64,000 nucleotides of DNA from Paludibacteraceae bacterium (GTDB lineage: Bacteria > Bacteroidota > Bacteroidia > Bacteroidales > Paludibacteraceae), in the NCBI GenBank assembly GCA_017450435.1, contig JAFSTO010000029.1, positions 1-64,000 of the forward strand. The letters run 5' to 3'. Of the stretch, positions 27,013 through 34,104 are shown piece after piece (position 1 is the stretch's first letter; each line of letters opens with the position of its first letter). A program made the translations under genes and the position numbers. The notes beneath the pieces were generated by a model. The model made no database searches, had not been told where the DNA came from, and saw nothing but the letters and a program-made list of their open reading frames with translations.

Positions 27013-27089
27013 AGTCAGCACGTAAGAGCACGGTTTTGGAAGGTTACCCGACTCTGCACTATAGGGAAATAGGCGTGCTGACTTTTTTT
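27013..27089 (+). terminator. Long-loop hairpin with T-tract between glycosyltransferase and SpoIID genes
   Basis: A 10-bp perfect stem (27013-27022 with 27074-27083) is followed at once by a T-tract ending at 27089. The 51-nt loop is much larger than in ordinary terminators. It could be a terminator, an attenuator in front of the SpoIID gene, or the 3' end of a small structured RNA. I recognise no known RNA family. Confidence 0.45.
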
Positions 27090-27162
27090 GTACCCTGATG
27101 CGTGGCTCGTCTATAATTCGCTTTTTTTAGAGGGAACCTTATGCAATAATAATATTTTAATT

Positions 27163-28449
27163 ATGTATCAGTATCTTCTTAGTGTCGGAATAATGTCCGA
27201 ACCGACTATCCGTTTTACTCTGCATGGAAGGTATCTATTGACCGGCAAACTTGTTTCCGGCAGTCAGTTTGTCGAGGCTCATCTCGGACATGTGAGGTGG
27301 CGTGGTGAGATGTATCAACAATTGGAGTTTGTTCCTACGGACGACAGTTGCACCTTCACTCTGCATGATGTCACTATCGGGGTCGGTTTTCATTGGGAAA
27401 GGCGCGAAGACCAGGTCTTTCGTGGCGGACTAAGGCTGATAGTTGAGCAGACAACGATAGCCGGACTGCCGGTTAAGCACGATAATATTACAGCGGTTAA
27501 CATTGTCGGAATAGAAGACTATCTGACCTCTGTTATATCGTCAGAGATGTCAGCAACCTCATCGATGGAACTGCTGAAGGCTCATGCTGTCACGTCGCGC
27601 TCATGGGTGCTGTCGCCGATTATGCGCAAGGTTCGGAACACGGAGAAGATGCATGGTATAAATACCGGGAATAGGCGTATTGTGTGGTATGAGCGCGACT
27701 CCCACAACCATTTTGATGTATGTGCCGACGACCACTGCCAGCGCTATCAGGGCATAACGCGGGTCTCTGCGGCAGAGGAAAATGTGAGAAAGGCAATAGA
27801 AGCCACATGGGGAGAGGTGCTGTGTGACCGCAACGGTGATGTATGTGACGCACGATTCTACAAGTGCTGCGGCGGACGGACTGAACTGTTTGAGAATGCT
27901 TGGGCTGATACGCATTACCATTATTTAGAGTCGGTGGAAGATGCGCCTTCCGCAGGAGAAAGAGCTTTTTGTGATACACAGGATAAGCGTATTCTTGCTC
28001 AGGTGCTTAACGGCTACGACAGGGAAACAGCGGACTTTTATACATGGCAGGTGCAATATAGTGTGGAAGAATTGTCGGAGATTGTGCGGGACAAGTTAGG
28101 ATTGGATTTCGGAACGATAGTTGATATCCGTCCTCTCAGACGCGGACCAAGTGGCAGAATATATGAAATGGAGCTCGTCGGAAGTCTGTGCTCGATGATT
28201 ATCGGAAAAGAACTGGAAATCCGTCGTGTCCTTAGCCGTTCACATCTTTATTCTTCGGCGTTTGGGGTTGAACGTACTGCAACCGGATTTGTTTTTCACG
28301 GTCGTGGTTGGGGGCATGGGGTAGGACTATGCCAGATAGGAGCTGCTGTCATGGCAGAGCGTGGATATGACTATCGCAGTATATTGTTTCATTATTTCAA
28401 GGGAGCTACGTTGAAGACGAACCTCGGAGCAGGGGAAACAAGCAACTGA
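27163..28449 (+). CDS. SpoIID/LytB-domain protein (lytic transglycosylase family) without signal peptide
   Basis: Bacillus SpoIID is a lytic transglycosylase that cuts peptidoglycan glycans only after stem peptides are removed. This 428-aa relative shows VGIEDYLTSVISSEMS with the catalytic-position Glu (about 128), the ALKAHAVTSRSW-like segment, a CCGG stretch and the C-terminal GRGWGHGVGLCQIGA. The reading frame stays open upstream to 27088, but that start is a TTG in the T-tract of the hairpin. The ATG at 27163 gives the expected N-terminus MYQYLLSVGIMSEPTIRF. There is no signal peptide, lipobox or membrane segment, so location and substrate are puzzling. It lies downstream of the glycosyltransferase and near murK/murQ. 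Wall-fragment processing is inferred. Confidence 0.85.
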   Translation: MYQYLLSVGIMSEPTIRFTLHGRYLLTGKLVSGSQFVEAHLGHVRWRGEMYQQLEFVPTDDSCTFTLHDVTIGVGFHWERREDQVFRGGLRLIVEQTTIAGLPVKHDNITAVNIVGIEDYLTSVISSEMSATSSMELLKAHAVTSRSWVLSPIMRKVRNTEKMHGINTGNRRIVWYERDSHNHFDVCADDHCQRYQGITRVSAAEENVRKAIEATWGEVLCDRNGDVCDARFYKCCGGRTELFENAWADTHYHYLESVEDAPSAGERAFCDTQDKRILAQVLNGYDRETADFYTWQVQYSVEELSEIVRDKLGLDFGTIVDIRPLRRGPSGRIYEMELVGSLCSMIIGKELEIRRVLSRSHLYSSAFGVERTATGFVFHGRGWGHGVGLCQIGAAVMAERGYDYRSILFHYFKGATLKTNLGAGETSN

Positions 28450-28513
28450 CGAGAGAAACGGCTTAATTGTTTTCGTTGATTTGTGAGATTGTCTGCAAAA
28501 ATTTGTATATCGT

Positions 28514-29257
28514 ATGTTCTCCTCTCTATGGCATCTTATTAACCCCCGTCTGTGCCCTATGTGCGGACGAGTGTTGTATATGGACGAGGATGAGATATGC
28601 GGCTTTTGTGTCAGCAAGTTACCTCTCACCGAACACGCCCTGCGTCGTGATAACAGTGTGGAATTGACCTTTGCGGATGAGAATAAGTTTGTGAGGGGTG
28701 GTGCTTTCTGCTATTACCGCCATGGTGAGCCGTTCACTGAGGCTGTGCATGCTATGAAGTATGGCAGTCGCCCTGAGGTGGGGCTCGCTCTCGGGCGTAT
28801 TGCAGGGCATAAGTGGAAAGATAGCGGATTTTTTGATGATATGGACATGATAATCCCCTTGCCTTTGCACCGCAAGCGCCTGCATGACAGGGGCTATAAC
28901 CAGTCAGAGTGGATAGCTCGCGGATTGTGTGAGACAATAGGGCTGCCGATAGTTACAGATTGCCTGATACGTACTGTTAATAATGCGCAACAAGCGTTCA
29001 TGTCTCATGAAGAGCGTCGGCAGTTGTCGCAGATCTTTGAGGTCCATAATGAGTCAGCAATACGCGGCAAACATATTCTTCTTGTTGACGATGTGATGAC
29101 AACCGGCTCAACGCTACGCCGCGCCATTCATGCGCTGCATCCTATACGGCGTTGTACGGTGTCGGTGTTCGTGTTGGCAAGGGCTGTAAATAAAAAATAT
29201 GCCGCTGACCTGAAGGACGAAATATTACATGATGACAGAGTAGGTTTTTGGGTGTAA
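28514..29257 (+). CDS. comF: ComF family phosphoribosyltransferase-like protein
   Basis: ComF proteins accompany natural DNA uptake and may drive single-stranded DNA import or replication-related functions in the cytoplasm. The N-terminal zinc ribbon has four cysteines (CPMC near 14-17 and CGFC near 31-34). A PRTase type I domain follows, with IIPLPLHRKRLHDRGYNQSE, the RTVNNAQQAFMSHEERR segment and the PRPP loop ILLVDDVMTTGSTLRRA (about 192-208). At 247 aa it is a normal length. It starts 64 nt after the SpoIID gene and may be co-transcribed with it. The start at 28514 immediately precedes the zinc ribbon region. Confidence 0.9.
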   Translation: MFSSLWHLINPRLCPMCGRVLYMDEDEICGFCVSKLPLTEHALRRDNSVELTFADENKFVRGGAFCYYRHGEPFTEAVHAMKYGSRPEVGLALGRIAGHKWKDSGFFDDMDMIIPLPLHRKRLHDRGYNQSEWIARGLCETIGLPIVTDCLIRTVNNAQQAFMSHEERRQLSQIFEVHNESAIRGKHILLVDDVMTTGSTLRRAIHALHPIRRCTVSVFVLARAVNKKYAADLKDEILHDDRVGFWV

Positions 29258-29311
29258 TAGCCGTATTGGTTTTGGTAGTGATGCTGCTTATAAAATAACT
29301 AAGATGTTATA

Positions 29312-29357
29312 AAATAACAAAGATGCAAATGAAAAACCATTTGCATCTTTGTTATTT
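29312..29357. terminator. Bidirectional terminator between convergent comF and panB
   Basis: A 20-bp perfect stem (29312-29331 with 29338-29357) has a 6-nt loop and A/T-rich arms, serving the two convergent genes. Confidence 0.85.
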
Positions 29358-29398
29358 CAATAAGATGTTGTTTTGTTTGTGTTGTTTTCCAATACTCG

Positions 29399-30214
29399 TT
29401 AATACTGTTCCTCAGCATTGGGGAATGTACTGTCTTTTACCGCGGATATATAATCTTTTACGGCATTGTTTACATCGTTTGCCAGTGTTGCAAAATAGCG
29501 AAGGAACTTTGGTTTGAACCCTGTGTTCAGTCCGAGCATGTCGTGCAGAACCAAGACCTGTCCGTCGGTTTTGTTTCCTGCTCCGATACCTATTACGGCT
29601 GCGGATACGGCGTTGGTGACGCGCTCTGCCAAGGCGGACGGAATCTTTTCTAAGACGATGGCAAAACAACCTGCATCGTCAAGCAACTGTGCGTCATGCA
29701 ATAGTTTCTCGGCTTCTTTCTCTTCCTTTGCCCGTAGTCCGTAGCCTCCGAATTGGTTGACCGACTGAGGTGTCAACCCAAGGTGACCACACACGGGGAT
29801 GCCGGCTTGTATGATGTGTCGGATAATAGGCAGAATTTCTTCGCCACCCTCTATCTTTACGGCGTCTGCACCGCTTTCTTTCATTATCTTTACGGCATTG
29901 CGCACCGCTTCTTCTTCAGATATCTGGTAGCTGCCGAAGGGCATGTCTACTACCACCATTGCTCTGTGGGCGGCACGTACAACGCCTTTGGTGAGAAAAA
30001 TCATTTCGTCCGTGGTTATGGGCAGGGTGTATTGGTTGCCGCATACTACATTGCTGGCTGAATCACCAACAAGAAGCATGTCTATACCAGCTTCGTCAAC
30101 AAGGCGGGCTAACGTGTAGTCGTAAGAAGTGAGCATGGAAATCTTCTCACCGTCTGCTTTCATCTTACGTATTGTAGTGGTGGTTACTTTTGCAGTTTGT
30201 GTGTGAACTGACAT
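29399..30214 (-). CDS. panB: 3-methyl-2-oxobutanoate hydroxymethyltransferase
   Basis: First step of pantothenate/CoA synthesis: transfers a hydroxymethyl group from 5,10-methylene-THF to 2-oxoisovalerate to give ketopantoate. The 271-aa protein has the PanB signatures KISMLTSYDYTLARLVDEAG, LLVGDSASNVVCGNQYTLPI, MPFGSYQ, VKIEGGEE, GIPVCGHLGLTPQSVNQFGG and IGIGAGNKTDGQVLVLHDMLG. The frame is open to 30316, but that would lie upstream of the promoter at 30256-30286. The ATG at 30214 (MSVHTQTAKV) is therefore the start. It is monocistronic and divergent from the FecCD permease gene. Other pan genes are not in the window. Confidence 0.95.
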   Translation of the reverse strand: MSVHTQTAKVTTTTIRKMKADGEKISMLTSYDYTLARLVDEAGIDMLLVGDSASNVVCGNQYTLPITTDEMIFLTKGVVRAAHRAMVVVDMPFGSYQISEEEAVRNAVKIMKESGADAVKIEGGEEILPIIRHIIQAGIPVCGHLGLTPQSVNQFGGYGLRAKEEKEAEKLLHDAQLLDDAGCFAIVLEKIPSALAERVTNAVSAAVIGIGAGNKTDGQVLVLHDMLGLNTGFKPKFLRYFATLANDVNNAVKDYISAVKDSTFPNAEEQY

Positions 30215-30255
30215 GATATTTGTTGTTTTTGTTATGTATTTGAGTTTTTGGTGCG

Positions 30256-30286
30256 CAAAATTACTGCTTTTTTTGGAGATATGCAA
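30256..30286 (-). promoter_or_regulatory. Promoter for panB
   Basis: On the minus strand TTG (30284-30286), a 20-nt spacer and TAATTTTG (30256-30263). It overlaps the opposing permease promoter and fixes the panB start at 30214. Confidence 0.75.
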
Positions 30287-30303
30287 ATAAAATACTAATT
30301 TTG
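30272..30303 (+). promoter_or_regulatory. Promoter for the FecCD permease gene
   Basis: TTTG at 30272-30275, a 20-nt spacer and TAATTTTG at 30296-30303 match the consensus. The -33 boxes of this and the panB promoter are interleaved, so the two polymerases cannot occupy them together. Confidence 0.75.
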
Positions 30304-30343
30304 TGGACTTTTTCATTCAGTAATATTTTAAGATATTCTTCAG

Positions 30344-31312
30344 TTGAAACGCAATGTAATAATATTCACCGGTCTATCGGTTCTGCTTGTAGTTTTATTT
30401 GTTTTTGACATTCTTACAGGAGCAGCTGATGTGCCTTTGTCTGCTTTATGGACGGAAGGAACGGCACATAATATCATTTTCGGTCTGCGCCTTCCTAAGT
30501 CGCTAACAGCCGTTCTTGCCGGCGTGTCGCTTTCTTTGAGCGGTCTGCTGATGCAAACGCTCTTCCGCAACCCTCTTGCGGGTCCGTCGGTACTCGGTGT
30601 ATCGGGTGGTGCAACGCTCGGTGTGGCAATGCTGGTCTTTTTGGGAGCTTTATTCGGCTTCACGGTATCGGCATGGACTACTGTACTGTCCGCTATCTTG
30701 GGCGCAACTGTTGTCCTCCTCTTGGCAATGCTCGTGGCAGCAGGGGTGAGTGATAATGTGACACTGCTTATCGTGGGAATGATGATAGGTGCGATAGCGG
30801 CTGCATTGGTCAACGTGCTGCAGAACTTCGCAGACCCTGACTCGCTTAAGCTTTTTATAACATGGACACTTGGTTCCCTCTCCTCTGTCGGATGGCAGGA
30901 GATGCGGGTGTTGGTACCCGTCATTCTGGCGGGTGCTACTATCAGTGTGGGACTCCTGAAATCTCTGAACGGACTGCAACTCGGTGAGGATTATGCAGCG
31001 GCATTGGGTGTTCCGGTCAAGCTTGTGCGCACGCTGATTATTCTTTCAACAGGACTGCTTGCCGGCGGCATTACTGCTTTCTGCGGACCTGTCTCATTCG
31101 TGGGAGTGGCTATTCCGCACCTCGCTCGGGGACTCTTTCGTACGGCAAATCATCATGTAACGTTGCCGGCTTCGGCGCTGCTTGGAGCCGACTTGCTGCT
31201 CCTTTGTGACATAATTTGCTACTCTTCAACCTATCCGCTGCCGATTTCTACAGTTTCGGCACTTTTCGGAGCACCGGTGGTGATGTATGTAGTGATGAGA
31301 AAAAAGAGTTGA
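30344..31312 (+). CDS. FecCD-family ABC transporter permease (iron-siderophore/cobalamin type)
   Basis: Inner-membrane permease of the BtuC/FecD/FhuB family with about nine to ten hydrophobic segments in 322 aa. Family signatures are LRLPKSLTAVLAGVSLSLSG, LFRNPLAGPSVLGVSGGATL, GLLAGGITAFCGPVSFVGVA and IPHLARGLF. The start is a TTG at 30344, preceded by a consensus promoter that leaves a 34-nt leader. No ATG or GTG lies at a sensible place, and the TTG yields MKRNVIIFTGLS leading directly into the first membrane segment. Neither the periplasmic binding protein nor the ATPase is adjacent: the next gene encodes an unrelated barrel protein. The substrate could be ferric siderophore, haem or cobalamin and cannot be decided here. 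Confidence 0.88.
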   Translation: MKRNVIIFTGLSVLLVVLFVFDILTGAADVPLSALWTEGTAHNIIFGLRLPKSLTAVLAGVSLSLSGLLMQTLFRNPLAGPSVLGVSGGATLGVAMLVFLGALFGFTVSAWTTVLSAILGATVVLLLAMLVAAGVSDNVTLLIVGMMIGAIAAALVNVLQNFADPDSLKLFITWTLGSLSSVGWQEMRVLVPVILAGATISVGLLKSLNGLQLGEDYAAALGVPVKLVRTLIILSTGLLAGGITAFCGPVSFVGVAIPHLARGLFRTANHHVTLPASALLGADLLLLCDIICYSSTYPLPISTVSALFGAPVVMYVVMRKKS

Positions 31313-31377
31313 ATATATGGATATTTATATCATTTTGTAAGTAATTGATATAAAAAACATGCTTTTTTGTTTAAAAA

Positions 31378-31409
31378 TTTGCGTGTTTCGATAAAAAATG
31401 TTACCTTTG
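31378..31409 (+). promoter_or_regulatory. Promoter for the outer-membrane barrel gene at 31464
   Basis: TTTG at 31378-31381, a 20-nt spacer and TACCTTTG at 31402-31409 match the consensus. Its position rules out the upstream start at 31398 and supports 31464. Confidence 0.75.
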
Positions 31410-31463
31410 CAAGCTGAATACAGGTTAAAACCGCTATTTAACGATTTGAAAGACACATTACAA

Positions 31464-32486
31464 ATGCAAGTTTATATTATTCAACATACCTTCCGTAGAG
31501 TTGTTGCCGCAGCAGTTATCTGTCTGTGTGTATGCTCTTATGTGTCTGCACAACCGCGTTTTGAGATGGCCGTGCGAGGTGGCGCATCGATGCTGATGTA
31601 TGAGTCCGATTATGGAAAGATGCAGCCGAGTTATGATTTCGGTCTGGATATGCTCTTCAGCTATCGTTCGCTGAATGTAGTGGGTTTTCGCGGTGGTGTG
31701 TCGTTTGACTATGCGCAGAGTAAGTTCGCTATGGCTAACTACGCTGACCAGTATCATATTACGGACTATGAGGGTAGCAAGTTGACCATAGATTATAATA
31801 TAGCCGGTGTGACAGAGGCGCATAACCAGATGTATCTTTCGGTGCCATTGCAACTCGCGTTGCATTTTGGTAATTTTGCCATTTTCCTCGGTCCAAAGTT
31901 GGCATTCCCTGTTAAGGCTACTTTTAAACAAGAGCTTATGGATACTCATGTCGGAATAACAATGGACGACTATATTCCTGTGATTGAAGGTATGGAGTAT
32001 TTGTATGATAAGAACGGGGAGGGCTCCAAAAGATACGTTACCTATAGTGGTGATATAGTCGGTACACCGGCTCTTAAGCAGTGGGCTATCAATGTGTTTG
32101 CTTCAGTTGATATCAATTACTATATACCTGTGTCGAAAAAGTCAAGTTTCGGTATAGGTTTGTATGCGGACTATGGTCTGCCGTTCTTGTATCGCCAGAA
32201 TCCTAAGGTTGATGTTCAGGCTCCGTATAAGTCGTCGCTTCTGTGGATTGATGATCCGACAACGGCAGAGTCTATGCCGCCTGCGCAAAGGGCACACACC
32301 TCCGTTCTGCAAGCTTATAACCTGAAGGATATTACTCCGGAGAATACTGCCACACAGCTTGTGCGCAAGCTCAATTACCTGAGCGTCGGAATACGACTCT
32401 CGTACAATATAGGTGGTGAAAAGAAAGAGAAATTCAAACATTGGTATAAAGACCTTAAGAAGTGTCAGTGTGTGTTCACTAACTGA
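31464..32486 (+). CDS. Predicted outer-membrane beta-barrel protein
   Basis: A 340-aa exported protein with a long signal sequence (MQVYIIQHTFRRVVAAAVIC to SAQ) and a body of alternating amphipathic strands (GFRGGVSFDYAQ, LALHFGNFAIFLGPKLAFPV, LSVGIRLSYNI). It resembles the small barrel proteins (PorT-like/OMP_b-brl type) common in Bacteroidales. Its function is unknown. The reading frame is open from 31398, but the promoter at 31378-31409 puts transcription start near 31416, and the ATG at 31464 gives a proper signal peptide. It is monocistronic, with a strong terminator at 32519-32562. Confidence 0.75.
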   Translation: MQVYIIQHTFRRVVAAAVICLCVCSYVSAQPRFEMAVRGGASMLMYESDYGKMQPSYDFGLDMLFSYRSLNVVGFRGGVSFDYAQSKFAMANYADQYHITDYEGSKLTIDYNIAGVTEAHNQMYLSVPLQLALHFGNFAIFLGPKLAFPVKATFKQELMDTHVGITMDDYIPVIEGMEYLYDKNGEGSKRYVTYSGDIVGTPALKQWAINVFASVDINYYIPVSKKSSFGIGLYADYGLPFLYRQNPKVDVQAPYKSSLLWIDDPTTAESMPPAQRAHTSVLQAYNLKDITPENTATQLVRKLNYLSVGIRLSYNIGGEKKEKFKHWYKDLKKCQCVFTN

Positions 32487-32518
32487 TGTCCTCCTATAGA
32501 TGTAGAATGTGTTGGTAT

Positions 32519-32562
32519 GCTTCCAAAGACGATTATTATTCGTTTTTGGAAGCTTTTTTTTG
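32519..32562 (+). terminator. Intrinsic terminator after the barrel gene
   Basis: The stem GCTTCCAAA / TTTGGAAGC (ends 32519 and 32553), with a further inner ACGA/TCGT pairing, is followed by a run of nine T residues. Confidence 0.85.
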
Positions 32563-32590
32563 CAGTATTGTTTGTTTTCGACGTTTATGT

Positions 32591-32621
32591 TTTGATATGT
32601 CAATAATTTTTTGTACTTTTG
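32591..32621 (+). promoter_or_regulatory. Promoter with the start codon almost at the transcription start
   Basis: TTTG at 32591-32594, a 19-nt spacer and TACTTTTG at 32614-32621 match the consensus exactly. The ATG at 32630 is only 8 nt beyond the -7 box, so the mRNA is predicted to be leaderless or nearly so. Confidence 0.7.
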
Positions 32622-32629
32622 CAAGTTAA

Positions 32630-33325
32630 ATGCGCATTAGACGTCTATCCATATTGTTGGGGCTTTCGGCACTTGCGGCGGTGGCGTCGGCAGGCAACGG
32701 ACCTTACTTGCTTGAACTTGGCTTGCAAGGAGGAACGATGTACTATATGGGCGATGCGCAGAGGTATATTTTTACTCACCCGAGAGAGGTATATGGGGCG
32801 CAAATAAGATATAAGATTAACCGCAGGTGGGCATTGCAAGCCAAGGGACAAAACGGACGAATAGCATTTAAGTATCCGGTTGACGGAGCCGGATTCAAAC
32901 CTAAATATACTGAGCAACAGATACTGACAAATAACATTCTGTCACTGGACGTCGCTGCAGAGTATAATTTTTTCAGGTATGGCAATGATTGGGGAACCGG
33001 CAACATACGTCCATATACACCATATATCTTTTTAGGATTAGGCGTGTCGCTGTATGACGGCTTGGAGCGTTATGGCAATGTGGCGCTGTATATACCTTTC
33101 GGAATCGGATTTAAGTGGAATTTTGCAGAACATTGCGGCTTGATACTTACATGGCAACATAGTATGTATTTCGTTGATGACCTTGAGAATGTGGATGACT
33201 ATAACAACATAGAGCGGCTTAATGGAAGCAATTTTCTTAATTGTGACCGCACCGGTTGTTTCATGTTTGGCTTGGTTTTTGACTTTATAGAAGCGAAGAA
33301 GGTTTGCCGCACTTGCGATTGGTAA
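32630..33325 (+). CDS. DUF6089-family outer-membrane protein
   Basis: A 231-aa exported beta-barrel-like protein. The signal peptide MRIRRLSILLGLSALAAVASA is followed by ELGLQGGTMYYMGDAQRYIF and repeated amphipathic strands (YGAQIRYKINRRWALQAKG, FLGLGVSLYDG, IPFGIGFKWNF). In Bacteroidetes this family commonly precedes uppS and bamA, as it does here, hinting at a role in envelope or barrel biogenesis that is not established. The start is constrained on both sides: the promoter ends at 32621 and no later Met precedes the signal sequence. Translation must therefore begin within a few nucleotides of the RNA 5' end. Confidence 0.8.
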   Translation: MRIRRLSILLGLSALAAVASAGNGPYLLELGLQGGTMYYMGDAQRYIFTHPREVYGAQIRYKINRRWALQAKGQNGRIAFKYPVDGAGFKPKYTEQQILTNNILSLDVAAEYNFFRYGNDWGTGNIRPYTPYIFLGLGVSLYDGLERYGNVALYIPFGIGFKWNFAEHCGLILTWQHSMYFVDDLENVDDYNNIERLNGSNFLNCDRTGCFMFGLVFDFIEAKKVCRTCDW

Positions 33326-33361
33326 TGTATTCAATGCTTTTTTATTGGAGAAAACATTTTT

Positions 33362-34102
33362 ATGACAAAAGAAGATATAAATAAAGCGAGTTTGCCGCGC
33401 CATATAGCAATTATAATGGACGGTAACGGTCGTTGGGCTAAGCAACACAGTCTTGCGCGAATGTTCGGCCACCGGCAGGGAGTTAAGGTTGTGCATAACA
33501 TTACCGAGGCTGCTGCCGAACTCGGGATAGGTTACCTCACGCTATATGCTTTTTCTACCGAGAACTGGAACCGACCTGCTGAAGAGGTGGCTGCTTTGAT
33601 GACTATTCTTGTGGATACCATTGCTAAAGAACGTGATACGTTGATGAACAACAACGTGCGCTTGCGCACAATAGGGGATACTGACCGTTTGCCGGCAAAC
33701 GCGCGCCTCAAGCTGCAAGGGTTGATAGACGAGACATCCGTTAATACGGGGCTGACACTTGTTCTTGCTTTGTCTTACTCAGCGCGTTGGGAACTGACGC
33801 GTATGGCACAGCGTGTCGCCAAGGATGCTGCGGACGGTCTGGTCAAACCGCAGGATATAAGCGAGCAAATAGTCAGCAGTTATCTTACCACTGCCGGCAT
33901 CCCTGATCCGGATTTGCTTATACGAACCAGCGGCGAACTGAGAATTTCTAACTTCTTGCTGTGGCAGTTGGCGTACTCTGAGCTGTGGTTTACCAGCAAG
34001 CTTTGGCCGGACTTTACCACGGATGATTTCTATACCGCCATCTTTGATTACCAACACCGTGAACGTCGTTTTGGCAAGACGTCCGAACAACTGAAAAACT
34101 GA
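33362..34102 (+). CDS. uppS: Isoprenyl transferase (undecaprenyl diphosphate synthase)
   Basis: Cis-prenyltransferase that elongates farnesyl diphosphate with isopentenyl diphosphate to the C55 carrier lipid for peptidoglycan and surface glycans. The 246-aa protein has the family motifs LPRHIAIIMDGNGRWAKQ (about 13-30, with the catalytic Asp of MDGNGRW), GHRQGVK, LYAFSTENWNRP, and DLLIRTSGELRISNFLLWQ near the C-terminus. The gene starts 37 nt after the DUF6089 gene and ends 2 nt before the bamA start, so the three genes form an operon. Elsewhere in the window murD, murG and mltG use or act downstream of the same lipid pathway. Confidence 0.96.
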   Translation: MTKEDINKASLPRHIAIIMDGNGRWAKQHSLARMFGHRQGVKVVHNITEAAAELGIGYLTLYAFSTENWNRPAEEVAALMTILVDTIAKERDTLMNNNVRLRTIGDTDRLPANARLKLQGLIDETSVNTGLTLVLALSYSARWELTRMAQRVAKDAADGLVKPQDISEQIVSSYLTTAGIPDPDLLIRTSGELRISNFLLWQLAYSELWFTSKLWPDFTTDDFYTAIFDYQHRERRFGKTSEQLKN

Positions 34103-34104
34103 TT

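Noticed and set aside
27088..27162. Upstream start of the SpoIID gene at a TTG
   Set aside because: It lies in the T-tract of the hairpin and adds residues without family similarity. The ATG at 27163 gives the expected N-terminus.
30215..30316. N-terminal extension of panB up to 30316
   Set aside because: The extension overlaps the panB promoter and the divergent permease promoter, and its residues are unlike PanB.
31398..31463. Upstream start of the barrel gene
   Set aside because: It lies within the promoter region and would precede the predicted transcription start.
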